Below, in pieces: positions 28,313 to 41,100 of a DNA stretch of 64,000 bases. A program made the translations under genes and the position numbers. Each line of letters begins with the position of its first letter. Within the stretch, counting starts at the first letter, position 1. The notes below the pieces were generated by a model, which was not told where the DNA came from, searched no databases, and was given only the letters and a program-made list of their open reading frames with translations. Source of the DNA: Zychaea mexicana (taxonomy: Eukaryota > Mucoromycota > Mucoromycetes > Mucorales > Lichtheimiaceae); NCBI RefSeq assembly GCF_025766255.1, contig NW_026516825.1, positions 20,750 through 84,749 of the forward strand. Direction: 5' to 3'.

Positions 28313-30010
28313 ATTAAAGATGAAAGCAAAATGGGTTGGGGAAGAGCAGGAGTAAAGCGTTTGAAAAATTGTGGGGTTCATATATGAAATTGGGCAGCGG
28401 TGCCGACGATTTCTCCGTATGAAAAAGCTCACACGGGAGCACATCATTACTTTTTGTCTTAGACTCCTATTTCTCACGTAGGCTAAGCATTATAGCCCAA
28501 TAAAGCAAACGCACAGATGTACTTTAATTATTCATCAGCAACTACATAACGAATAATCGCCGTAGAACGCGATAAATTGAAAATAACAATGTCCATTTGA
28601 CTCAGCGAGAAGTGCGACAATGGAGGATTCGTTCACTATCCGCGGTTTCAAAGATAGAGTCAATGGGAAAGGGTTACACACATCTAGTTTCATACTTTGT
28701 CGCTTAGTTGTTCCAATGATCAATTCTTTGGGGCCTGGGGATAATTCCCCATTCTAGTAATATCCACTGATCGCACCGTTAGTTGAAAATGTCGACCATA
28801 GGATTCGGGATGCTACACTTTGTCCGTTTCAAACATGTGCACTTATATTTGTCGGTGTCGATCTTTCGTAATATTGGAAGATCAAATGCTGCGATTTGAT
28901 TTTGGGTATTACGTTAGAGATGCATGCGCGGTTCTTTTTTACTTGGCTTAAGCTCGTTGGAACCTGTCAAGTGATTCATTGCATGGCGAATGGACCCTTA
29001 CAAGGCGAAATAGTATCACAATTTTTAGTCGTCCACAATATGTACGCCTTCGCTCCCATGTGTAGGGAATGGTTCTTAAAGGACAATAACAAAGGTAACG
29101 AAAGTCATAGTATAATCGCTATTGTTCTTAAAATCTTAAAGATCGCCGCTCTAGAAAACAAAGGAAGAGTGGTTTATTGATGGTCCTGTATATACCTACG
29201 CGTCCCTTTTCTTTTACTAAACGGCCATTATGTTAAACCCAGGCCATACGTTACTGCTCGGTCGGCTAAAACACAATAGTCAACAGCAATACCACTATAG
29301 TAGTCTGTAATAAGGACTCACTCTCGAAGTTACATATCTGTATCTCATCAGAAAAGAAGTACCTTACCGCCCTCGCATTGCGAATATGAATGCCGGATCG
29401 GTAGATACGTAACGCCACTGTAAAGAAGCAGAGCGCGCGAATTAAACAAATGCAAAAACGTCTTTATTTTACTAGAGATGACGCACGACTGCTAGTATTA
29501 GTGTCCCGTAAAGAAAGTCTTTCTTCCATGAACATTTATGGCAAAAGTAAATCGATTGCAAGTACCCCTTACCAGTCTAAAACATATGGAGCAACTGTAC
29601 CTGAAACAGATTGTGTAACCTTGTATAGAACGCGTTGCCATAGCAACGAGCAATCTAAACGTCGCAGTCGCAAATAAGGCTACGGAACCCGTCTATGCTA
29701 GGTTTAAGTTCTTCGCTTCTACCACGACAAGTACAAGCCAGAGAAAAATTAAAGGTTTGATGTTAAAGATACATAAGTGCTTTGTAACGTTTCTTTTGAT
29801 GCGTATATGCACCAACTTATCTTGCAGGTCACAGTGAATCTGATCCCTTTCTTTGGTTCCCAAGAGTATGATCATTGTTGCGATTTTTATTTTTTGGTAT
29901 GCTGCGCCTCATTTGACTGCGCCTCATTTGACAACATATATAATGGATATGTGATCTGGCAGCACTGCTTTCTTCCACTTTCAACTTTATAAACGAGAAC
30001 TTAAAGACGA
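28313..30010. other. Intergenic region upstream of Fat1 copy B and the F-box gene
   Basis: About 1.7 kb of AT-rich DNA between two divergent genes. Frames of up to 94 codons (28896-29180) have no recognisable features or splice partners. A TTTATAAA-like box near 29985 may serve the F-box gene. Confidence 0.5.
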
Positions 30011-31815
30011 ATGCCATTTCTCAAGACGCCTGAAGAAATCACAAGCACATCCACTACGGATCGCATGTCGCAAGATCGTCAACACGAAAATGGTCAACTC
30101 AACATTCACACCTTACCCGCTCGCGAAGAAGAGTTTGTAAAAGACGAGTACGAAGACGAAGACGAAGACGACTTTGAGAACGAATGTGGACCTTTGCGCA
30201 AGCGTGTCGATTTTCTCGCGCGACTCCCCTACGAGGTTGTCGATATGATCATCAGCGAACTATCTATAAACGAGCTTTTAGTTTGTTTGGATGTCAGTCC
30301 AAAGTGGCAAGAACTGTTGGTGGAAAAAAGACAGCATATTTGGCGTGAGGTTACTTTGGACCATGAAAATTACCAGAGTGTCTCACAACTGAATCTTATT
30401 GGCAAGCATATACGAAAATACTGTCTTTATTTCGCTTGCCAGGAAATACTGGATGGAACTGTCGACCAAATTCTCTCTGGGTCTATGAATAAGCTGGAAT
30501 CATTAGGTAAATAATGCTTAATTGGATCATTTTAATAGGAATAAAAAGTACTCACACTTGGGTCATGTAAGCTTGGGATTGCTCCGATTTCAGCGGCCGG
30601 GATGTCATAAAGTGCGTAACGCTTCTGCAGGGTTCCTTGACAAACCTAGAACTGGTTACTACTCAGGATACGCGCTATCTATTACCGTTCGATTGTCCAA
30701 GCTTGCCATCTATCCTAAACGCATGCCCAACTTTAGAAAGGATTAAAGTCTCACTTCATTCGAGCGAAATTCAAAGTAACCATCTTAAAATACCACGAGG
30801 CTCGAAGCTTAAATATCTGCATTGGAACTCTGGAGAAAGCATGACGTTACAAGAAGCAGAAGACATACTTGACGCTTGTCCATCCCTGGTATATCTCAAT
30901 ATCGGCTGTTTGGATGGTCCTGTTCCCCTTTCCGCCTTCCGAACAAAATGTCCAACAAGCTTAAGCTATTTACACGTGGATACCGGCAAATCCAGTAGCT
31001 ATGGTTGGTCCTGCGGTACCGACTCTAATTTATCCGTGAATGGATTACAATCGTTAAGCACATGCTGCATCAACAATGAAGACTGGGAAGAACTCCAAAC
31101 AGTGACTCTAATGGATCAAAGCACCTTACAAGATATGACCGTTTGCCACAATGATTCTTTTGACCTCGGCGGTCTATTGAATATCTTCAAGGGACCACAG
31201 GTCTCATTGCGATACACGCATATTTATTGGCGACAACGCGCTGTAATTATTGCTACAACGAAGAACATCTCACCCGGAGAAAATGATGAAACGTCGCCAA
31301 GTGGGGTCATAACATCTGCTTTTGAAAGATGCCATAAAGACCGACATATTCCATGGTTCATCAACAGCCTCGAATCTAACGCTCATGCCAGGAAGGTGTC
31401 AAAGCTAAGCTTCTACAACTGTGGCACAATCGACTGGCACATACCGCAGCTTTTACAACTGCCATCACTACAAGAGCTCTATTTTGACGGCTATGGGAAG
31501 GAGATTGGAGCAGTGGCTGGTATTATCGATAAATTATGTAGCCCTTCGTCAACGCCACGACTTAGACATCTTTACTTGGGCCCGGTACAAGGATTAACTG
31601 ACAAAGTAGTCCCAAGATTTGCGCATATTCGTGGGCTCAAACACCTCACTTTGTCAGGATGCAGCGAGATTACAGATGAAGGCATTTATAGCCTCGCAAA
31701 CATTGACTCAGATCTGGAGGAGCTTTCTCTACTGAATTGCTTAAACGTCACTCCACAAGCTATAAAATATATCAACCAGCAGTTAGAGCGACGAAAACAA
31801 CAGATGTATATGTAA
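30011..31815 (+). CDS. F-box / leucine-rich repeat protein
   Basis: Two exons (30011-30506, 30572-31815) give 579 residues. An acidic segment (EYEDEDEDDFENE, about 50-62) precedes an F-box (FLARLPYEVVDMIISELSIN and VSPKWQELLVEKRQHIWREV, about 71-115). Degenerate leucine-rich repeats run from about 165 to the end, with AMN1-like repeats last (HLTLSGCSEITDEGIYSLAN). F-box proteins join Skp1 and cullin-1 to present substrates, bound by the LRRs, for ubiquitination. Mucoralean genomes carry many such genes and the substrate cannot be read from sequence. The G|CT codon across the intron keeps LESLAWDCSDF in frame. Confidence 0.85.
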
Positions 31816-32029
31816 TGTATAGCTACATTGATTAGACCAAATAGAAAAACAGAAAATAACTTGAAGTGGATAGTAGCTATGGTACTGGTCGTTAATATTT
31901 ATATCTAAAAATAAAACTACCATGCATCTTATATGATATATGATATTTCGCTCGTAGCCTAAGCTTTATGGTGGTATGGTAGGATACTTGTGCTACTATA
32001 TAAGTGGTAACTAGCATTATCTTTGAAGC

Positions 32030-33738
32030 TTAGCTCTTCGTCAAGGTAAAAGTATCTACGACGTTTCCAAGTGAGCCATCAAGGCGTACTTGGTGGTGTG
32101 TGAAAGTAAGCGACGAAGGGGTGATTTTAACTGTGGAATAGCCATAACTGTCATAGCGTACAGCAGACCAATCCGCATACGGACCAGTGGTGTTAAATAT
32201 AACAGTAGCTTCAGGAGGACCAGCATTGCCGTTAATAACCTCAACATATGAAGCTGCGTTGTGGAACGAGCCATTCCCAGCGATGTTGCCTTTTGCGACT
32301 GGCAATGTTCGCTCGTAGTTATGGACATGACCACTGTTGAATAAAATCAGGGATAATATTCGCATATCAGTGAGTAGAAAATTCCTCGTACTCACCAGCT
32401 TGAACTTACGTAAGATAAAGATCTACATCGTGTTTCAAAAGCACGGGTTCAAGTCCTCCCCAATGTTCTTGAGTTACGCTGTTCACAGGGCCGTCACGGA
32501 TACGCGCTGCATTTGATGCACAATCTTCAGAGTTGGGAGCACTGCAGTAGACGGGATGATGGGTGATCAAAATGATCCAAGGGCGCTGCTTTCGGTGCTT
32601 GTTGGCCTCAGCAAGATCCTCTTCGAGCCAGTTGATAGAGGTCTGGATCATCTCGTCAGTTCCATCAAAGTAAACTTCAGTAGAGAAAGATACAAGATGA
32701 AGCGACTTGTAGTTGAAGCTGTACATGAGTGAGTTGTCAAAGTTCGAATCCTCAAAAGGAACGTTCTTGAACCGGTTCTTGTAGTGCGAGTAGTTGTATG
32801 CACCTTCGTGGTTCCCAGGTACGCCCAAATAAGGTACTTGGCTCCACACCTCTTGCATCAAGTTCATGTATTGATCTCCCTTTCTACCATCAAAGTCTTT
32901 CATGTCGTATGCCTATATAATTACACAGTGTTCGCAACAAGAATATAGATGAAATCTAGTATTGTACTGGGTAATGCTTACCTGATCTCCCGACAAAGTC
33001 ATGAAATCATACCTGTGGGTTTTAGACAATTCGATGAGTTGGGGCAAAGCGACAGCGTTATTGAGCCCCTGAGCACGCATTGATATGAGTTCAAACGATA
33101 CTAGTTAGAATATTAAACGTGCAGATCGTCCCTTTATGTACTTACAATATCTGCTATTGCCAAAAAGCTGAACTCTTTCCCCTTAGACGCAGTGTGAAAT
33201 TCATAAACCGATGACCACTTCCATGTTGAATCACCATAGGCACCCACTTGGTAGCAGTAGACAGTGGCCGGACGAAGTCTTTTTGTTTTGGCTTGATGTA
33301 ACGAGATAGTGCGATGTGCTTCTCCCTCATCAACAAACTCCCACATCTCACAAAATATAAACAAAGTTATTTTTGGTCAATCCCCTTGTATAGTTTATAT
33401 ATTACCTCAGTACGGATGGCCTCGGCAGATTTATTATGCTTCTTGGGCCAGTACTTGAACATGCTCTGCTCAGCAGGGGACAAGGTAGCGAACTCGACAC
33501 GAGCGTACTTGGATTCGTCAGCAAGGGAAAGGTGGATTTGTTGGGGCTCGAATGCGCCGTAGGTGCGGTTCCAGTCAACCTCGGGATAGGTGTTATAGCG
33601 ATCGGGCTCAGGCCACATGCCTGGTCCACCAGGAAACTGTTGGTCTTCCTGGCGTGGAACCATGATTGTATATGCCGAAACCAGCGTAGTCGTGGTGATA
33701 GTTGCAAGCAGCAGCAGCAAAGCGGATAGTTTCAACAT
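32030..33738 (-). CDS. Secreted purple acid phosphatase (metallophosphoesterase)
   Basis: Five exons (33738-33406, 33346-33146, 33068-32982, 32912-32410, 32333-32030) give 475 residues. A signal peptide (MLKLSALLLLLATITTTTLV) indicates secretion. A fibronectin-like N-terminal domain has RLRPATVYCYQVG. All metal-binding blocks of purple acid phosphatases are present: ADIG, GDQAYD, GNHE, ITHHPVYC and GHVHNYER. The introns in the DIG and GDQ|AY blocks were placed by restoring these motifs. Such enzymes use a binuclear Fe-Zn or Fe-Mn centre to release phosphate from esters outside the cell. Several N-glycosylation sequons (such as NRT, NYS and NGS) are visible. Confidence 0.93.
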
Positions 33739-34092
33739 GGATACTGCAGCAAAAGGATCATGTATCGATAACCTCTTTTTAGATAGTTTTTATAGGGGAG
33801 CGGGGCGTAAACAATCGTGAAAGGGGTTATAAAGGAATCGAGCGCATGTGCATGTTTTTGATGAGCATCTTGTTAGATGGTGATTACTTGCATATCCAAT
33901 ATGGAAAAATGTGACTCATTTTGTACATAGCGTAACCCGTCACCCTTCAGCCATTTACATCTTTACAATAAGACATATGCATCGAGCTCCCAATGATATC
34001 CACTTTTTTGTCCATTCACACCACACCCCTCGCTCATATTGAAAGGAAGAACATTGATGCAGTAATTTTTGAAACTATTCACACAATAACTT
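33739..34092. other. Spacer between purple acid phosphatase and ARG2
   Basis: About 350 bp of AT-rich DNA; nothing recognisable beyond the probable phosphatase promoter next to 33738. Confidence 0.5.
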
Positions 34093-35625
34093 CTATATTT
34101 TAATCAAAGGTCCGGTGAAGGATGCTGGGATTGATCGTGCGATAGATGCGTAACTGTCAATGTGCCGGAACCCGCCAGCGCCATACCAGAATAATACCCA
34201 GTTGGTATCCTTGAGTCGCAAGTAGCCGTTTGACCGTTCAAAGTACCTGGAGTGTACGTGGGAGGTACACAGAGCATCATTGAAAATTAGCCGTGATTTT
34301 GACGGATGGATAAAGTCTAAAACGCCATTTGCTTACCACTTATTGACTCCATTATCTTGACGACTCCGCCATAAAAGTTCTGGATATGCGTCGCACATGC
34401 GCTTCCACAAGATATCCGTTAATCCAATACCTTGGCTCGTTGGTGCAATTGCAAATTTATCAAGATAATAATGCCCTCCTTGCTCTTTTGTCATGATGAC
34501 TGCTCCCTCGTAATCCCCAGCAATGATGGCACCCGCAAGGACTTGACGCAATCGGTCGTAAAATCCATCCTGATCCAGCTTTTTCTGGAAACTTGACTCC
34601 ATCAACCGTGTCAGTCGCTCTAAATCCAGGTCATCCACATTGTCGTAATTGTGAATTTTAATACCATGTCGCAACACGGTTGTTCGGAGCTTATTCACAC
34701 GGCGTGTGTCTTTGTTGGGGAGAGAGGATGAATAGAGCGGCTTGTCGGTGACTAGGTTGGCGATGAGAGCTGAAGGGAGTGACGATGTGGGTACAATGAC
34801 AGCTGATGACGACGTAGGCAGATCGGAGAGACAGGTGCGGATCATATCGAGGTTGCTAACTGCTGTTGGGTATCGTGCCTGCCATTCCACGTTCTGATCA
34901 AATGCACTGACGATAGAATCGTACTCTTCTTGGACATTGATTAGACTATGTGCTGTACCCGGCCGTTCGTGGTTGACAATACCACCATCATTATTGATAA
35001 TGACGATCTTGGCAGGTACCGGACTGTTGTTGCTTTGTCTACGAACCATTTTTTGCGTCAATGCAATTATAACTTGGTTCCCGGTGATTGGCTGCTGCCG
35101 GCCAGCTTCGCTTGTCATGACGGGTATGACTACCGGGATTTGTCGATTGTCCAGGGAAGATTGGATGAAATCAAGCTGTGCTTCAATTCCGTGTGTTCCT
35201 TGCTCTAATACACCACCGTGGATAAGTCGAGCGCGTCCACCAGCCTTCTCAATGCTTTCAACGAGTGCCATTGTCTCTCGCACCATCGTTTTGCTCAGAT
35301 CTGCAGGTGTTTCAGTTTCCACAAACCATTGTGCATTATCGGACACCACGATCGATGTTAGACCGAGCTTCTGCAGTTTGACAAGTGTCGATCCAACGGA
35401 ATCCCACCCCTGCTTTTCAAACGGACCCTCCACTTTGGTCACGGCAAGTTGATGTGCTGAAGGTGCTAGTAGCGCGTCGACGTACTTTTGGGGCGATAGT
35501 ATGTTGGATGGTATTCGTGCCGCGTTTCCACTGCCAGATAAAAGATGTGATGCTGTGAGTTCGGGCTGGGGTACGTATCGCTTTAAAAAATGCTGCAGTT
35601 CTCGTTTGCTCGGCGCTGTGTTCAT
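34093..35625 (-). CDS. ARG2: N-acetylglutamate synthase (amino-acid acetyltransferase)
   Basis: Two exons (35625-34337, 34246-34093) give 480 residues. The N-terminal part begins KRELQHFLKRYVPQPELTAS and is an acetylglutamate-kinase-like domain; the C-terminal NAT domain (about 310-480) includes GAIIAGDYEGAVIMTKE, YLDKFAIAPTSQGIGLTDIL, WRSRQDNGVNKWYFERSNGY and FRHIDSYASIA. It makes N-acetylglutamate from glutamate and acetyl-CoA, the first step of arginine synthesis in mitochondria. No convincing targeting peptide precedes the domain, so an upstream exon or start may be missed. A spliceable intron lies in the leader (35634-35738). Confidence 0.9.
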
Positions 35626-35750
35626 TAAGTTTACTAAAAGCTCCTACATGTATGCAACGCGCATATATCAATTGTTTTATATCCCTTTTCTCTCTCCTTC
35701 CAAATTGCATGATAAAGTGGAGAGCATCAAATACTTACTCGCACATCCTC

Positions 35751-38161
35751 TTGTTTTCCTTCGTCTACCTTCTGACGTGATTTCGTGATTTACTTTCGGG
35801 TGAGAACTAGATCGTCTTGTCATATAAACGTAAACTAAAAACAAGACCTACTCCAACTTGCTGCACCTGTGATTTCTCTCGCAATGCCGACAACCGCCGA
35901 GCATGGCATCGGCGAGAAGCAGCATGTGTTAATGGCTTCACGAAATGTCGTAGCATTAAATTCCAAAGAGGAAAGAGAAAAAGACAATAACAAAATCTCG
36001 ATTCATGGCATTTCTTCCCTCCACAAAGCTCACTGTGAGTCACGTCGGTGAGCGGATTTCCCGACCGAGCAAATTGGATGTTTGTTCGCTAATCCATTTA
36101 ATCGTTTCTATTTAAGGCAACATCAGGATAGAAACCTGCAATGAACAAGTAGCACATGAGATTGGGGGCCGGGTTACATGATCAATACTATGCCAAAATC
36201 TTCAGCTTACTCAAATTATCCCCATAATTTAGCCTTTGATAATTCTTGATCCCTTTTAACGGGTTTGAATCGAGTCTACAGTATTAGCTAAGAGTGCGCA
36301 TGAAGAAGGTTGATCTTTCAAAAAGCGAATTTTTGCACCTACTAGGGCGTATTACGTAGCCCTAGTCCTTGCTAACAAAAAAAAGCTGCTGCCATGTATT
36401 CTGGATACCTCATAAACCACCAGAAGCTAGATGTTACACCGGCGATACAATGGTTTCACATGGGGATTGACATCTGGGTGGCTGGCATTGTATTGGAACC
36501 TCTACAGCAAAATTGTAAAGTACAGTATGTACATGCACGCGATGCTATATACACCGTGCGTTCTCCTTTTTTTTTCTATGAAAAGTTCAGTAAGCATGTC
36601 AAAACTGACAGTAACTTAGTGTTGTATGAGGTTATTACTGTGGGTACTACATGTTTTCTAGGTGTCAAATTCGTTCTAAGATAGGACAGGATTTGGCATA
36701 CACTAAGAATATATTTGTGCTACATAGGCGTCCCTATGTAGCTATTATATCAAATGACGTACGATTTTCGCTTTCTGGGCCGATGACAAGTTGACGCGAG
36801 CACGCAATAATGACACAGTCTACATTTTTCACCTTTTAATCAAGATCTGCTACTGCATACATGAAATCGAATACGGCACGACTACGTGACCGGAAACATT
36901 TGATGGTTGTAGAGGTAGACGAGCATTATCAGTTACCATAGTGCTGCTGTAAGGATTGTGATAAACCGTAGTGTATGATCCATGTAAGAGCAACAGTTCT
37001 TACCGACCGAATCCATTTCTACTTTAACTGCCTTTCATAAGATGTGACCTTTTGATTAGACAGTAGAACAAGAGCAGCATAGTTATAAGACGGTTTGGAG
37101 CGTGCACTAATCTCGCTGACAGTCAATCTTCCATTTACTAAGTGCAGCTGATCATGCTATATTCTGGTGCATAATGCCCAGCCCAAACCCACACACACAG
37201 AGATTTCTGGCTGTTAGGATGAGTGTGAGTCTAGCCTTTTCGGGACAAGATGTACCCTACTCGATATGGATTTCCTTCACTAGGGTTTCTCCATTTGTCA
37301 AGAGGGACTAACGGATTTGCTCAGATAATACTCTACTTCCCTTTACTACTATGCGCACGTACATTGCTGATAAACACTTAACATCTACATCCTTTACTAT
37401 AACTCAACATCGTCTGTACCTTCCACTGACTACTTCTACTACTTAAGGTGCTGATGTCCTGTAGTGCAGAATCATGTGGTTTTCTCGAAGTCATGCTGTT
37501 GATGATGGCTTGAATACACACACCTTGCTTTTTGGAAGTAAGCAGCAAGCTCCTATACCACTGTAGTAAATGGATAAAAGCGGTGTTTGCTCTTTTCTCT
37601 AATATAATGTAGTACGATGACACTAGCAACACCACCAGGTACATTAAATGGATGAAAATTATTATGATTATTAAATAGAAAATGAGCTTATTGCAGTCAG
37701 CGCCCTGGATTTACGGCATATAATTAGCATACTGTAGTGGTGGATTACAAGGACTCGAAGCACTTTGTCGAGCCTTGCTTGAAGTACGCTTCGGTTCGGT
37801 AGCTTATATATTACGATGTCAGAAGGAAACCTCTAGGCATGTTAGAAGTAAACGCAAAAGGAATCATACACCTTATTGTAACGCAAGAGAGCAAAAATTG
37901 AGCATGACGCCAACTTGAGAATCACCCACTGTTGCACTGCAACCCGAGCTGTGCGCACACTCATAAACATAAACACACGAACCCAACAGCAGCAACAGCG
38001 TACACATAGTATACTCTCCTCTGCTCCTCGTCTTCAAACGATTCAAGTTTGTTTCTCTTTTCTGCCTTACTTATAGCTATGTCCTTTTGAATGAATTGTC
38101 TTAATTCTGTTTGCGCATTTCAGTTTCTCGAAGAAGTTCCTTGATTCCCAATACCATCAGA
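35751..38161. other. Gene-poor spacer between ARG2 and PKC1
   Basis: About 2.4 kb of AT-rich DNA. The longest frame (36394-36684, plus, 96 codons) has no recognisable features and an odd composition, so I treat it as chance. C/T-rich runs near 38030-38065 probably belong to the PKC1 promoter or leader. Confidence 0.5.
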
Positions 38162-41100
38162 ATGGATGTACGTTCTTTTTTTCAACTTCCTGTATGATAT
38201 TATAAACTCTATTTTATCTGTTAATAAGCTAACTTCGGCCTTTGCAACTTCGGCCTGCCTGCCGGCGGGCGCGGCGAAAATAAAACGACGTTTAGGATAA
38301 AATCGCAACACTAGAAGGGAAAATCACAGAATCCAAGCAAGGTCTAGCCGGAGCACTGTATGCAAGATCCATGGTCAAAGATCGGAATGCGGTTGCGCAC
38401 GCTGAAATACAGATCACCGAGTATGAAAGAAGTCTGGCTTATTTCACTCAGGAACTGGCCAAGCTACAAGCCCGAAAAGCGTCGGCCGAAGAATCATTAG
38501 AACCTGCGTTAGCTGCATTGGAAATCGGGTCTACACGGGCCAACTCTGTAAAAAAACAGTACACCAACCTTGGTACGTTGTGTATTAATATGCCGTTCGT
38601 CTGAATATCCTTTATTAAACGTCGGTATTAACCGTCCTACTGTTTTTTCCTTTTGTTCAGAGCTATCAACAAGCGATACACCATATAACAAGCCCAAAGT
38701 GTCACTCAAACTACACGAAATCGATTACAAAGCGGATCTCGAACGCAAGTTACTTTCTGGAATCAAAAACTTGGTGGAAGCTATCGGCCCCAGTAAAGGT
38801 GGTCGACGACGGCAAAGTGAAGTGAATGCACAGATGGAGCAAAGCTTACAAAAGCTGGATCTATTGAATCGGGCGCTTCGAAAGTACAAAGGCCTATATC
38901 TCGATGACACTCAAGACGATGGTTTGTAGACTAGTGATGATATAAACAGTATCTAAAAAGACTCCTTTTTCCAACATCATCTTGCGTATTTCTCTAATCG
39001 AAACCAAAAAGGATTTGAGAGTACATTATCGACGGAACTACCATCTGGCATACGACAACCCGTGACAGGCACACTTCATCTCCAGATCATGCAAGCAAGG
39101 AATCTAGAACATGTACCAACACGATCAATGCGTGCGCCTGTAACCGTCGCCACTGCCAAAATGGATGGAAATATTGTTTACCGCTCACACCCCACGCGAA
39201 CAGACAAGTGGTTCGAGAATTGCGAGATCCACGTCAACAAAGGATCCGAGCTTGAAATTGAAATTTACGACGAGAGCTCTGATAAGCGACGACTTATTGG
39301 CATTATCTGGCTGAAAATAGCAGACATTGCCGAAGCCTTACGTAAACAAAAAGTCAGAGATGGACAGGACGATATAGGATGGGTTTCTGCAAGGATCGCT
39401 CAGGAACAAGGGAATATCCTATCTGCAGACTCGAATGTCTCGGCTCAAACTGGATATTCAACACCATCGCCCCCACCTCCACCGCCTAATAGTGCGTCAA
39501 CCAGTAGGACGAATGGTGATATTCATCATCGATCCTCTCTACGCAAAGGTGGAGATGAAGCAGGGATAATGGAATGGTTTGATGTGGAGCCATATGGTGA
39601 ACTTGCTTTACGGCTAAATTTTGGTAATTCCAGACATTACACTACTATTGGGCATATTATTAGTTTTCGTGTACGATAGGTTCTTATGTTGTCTTCATCC
39701 TTGTAGTGCGAGAAACTCTTAGTAAAAAACCCAAGATAACTCGTAACAAACTGACCCGTGTGGGTGCTGTTCGTCAGAGGCCAGACGGAGAACGACACGA
39801 AGTCAACGGCCATTATTTCGTGGAACAACGCTTTTATAATGTCATGAAATGCGCACTTTGTGGCGACTTTTTGGTGAAAAGCGGGTTTCGTTGTGATGGT
39901 AAGAACCATCTTTACTTTCTTTTTTTAAATTCGCTCTATACTTACTTGAAGCACTAGACACTTTTTAAAGTAATCTAATCATATTTACAAACTAGATTGT
40001 GCATACACTTGCCATAGAAAATGCTATGGAAGAGTTGTTACTAAATGTATAACGAGATCACAAACAGATAGTGTTAGTATCAGTGTATGCTTGTAGCAAC
40101 AATAACACGGTTATCATCCATTAACAGCTCCGTCATAACCAATGCTGCCCTTTAGGACAAAGAAGAAGACCGCCTCAATCATCGTATACCCCATCGTTTT
40201 GTTCAAATCACGAATATCGGGGCCAATTGGTGTTGTCACTGTGGACATGTGTTGTCGCTTGGCTCCCGCAAGGCACGAAAATGCTCTGGTAATTATTACT
40301 GCGTATAGCATCTAGTCAACCTCTCAATTCAGTCTTTTGAAAAAGTATACTGACCTCAAGAACATCATTGATAAAAAAAACAGAATGTGGCATTACAAGC
40401 CATACAACCTGTGCTCGGTTAGTACCCGACTTTTGCGGGTTGTCAATGGAAATTGCAAACCAAATGTTGGCTGAGATCAGAGCCGCGCAAGACCGACCAA
40501 CCCCACCGCCGCATCGACAGTCAATGCCGGTACTGGCAGCCACAACAAGCGGCAGTACGCAAACGCCCGCACTGATTTCTCGAACAAATACTATAGGGGA
40601 TGTGGAATCCATTGATTCGCTCTCAGTGCAGGCTTCCGATGCTGCATCCGTTCGCCGATATTCCTTAACAAGTGTCGGTGACAGCAACAGTAACGAGGAT
40701 CCGTACTCCAACGTATATACAAGTGGTAATACCGATGCCATGATACCCAGGCTGCGTATACCACCCAGAGGAAACCGTGTTACTTGTGAAGAGCAAGAAC
40801 AGGACGATAATAGTACTGTTGTTGCATCTCGTGAAGATCCATATCTACGTATCTACCAGCAGCTCGATATCCAACTTCAGGGTCATTATAGCGAAACACC
40901 TGTCAGCCACCATAATCTGAACACTCCGGTATGAACAGGAATAGATCGACCGCACATAACGATTAGTGATACGATATACAATGCCGCTTACAAATTGTGT
41001 AATAGATTGATGACCTAAACGACCAACGTCGTCAAGAAGTATCCCTTCAAGATTTCTCTTTCCAAACAGTGATCGGCAGAGGAACATTCGGCAAGGTACA

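Noticed and set aside
28896..29180. 94-codon plus-strand frame
   Set aside because: No recognisable motif or splice context; treated as chance.
32444..32458. GGGTTCAAGTCCT resembling a tRNA B box
   Set aside because: It lies inside a coding exon of the purple acid phosphatase with no surrounding cloverleaf.
36394..36684. 96-codon plus-strand frame
   Set aside because: No domain, no splice partners, unusual composition for this genome; most likely chance in AT-rich DNA.
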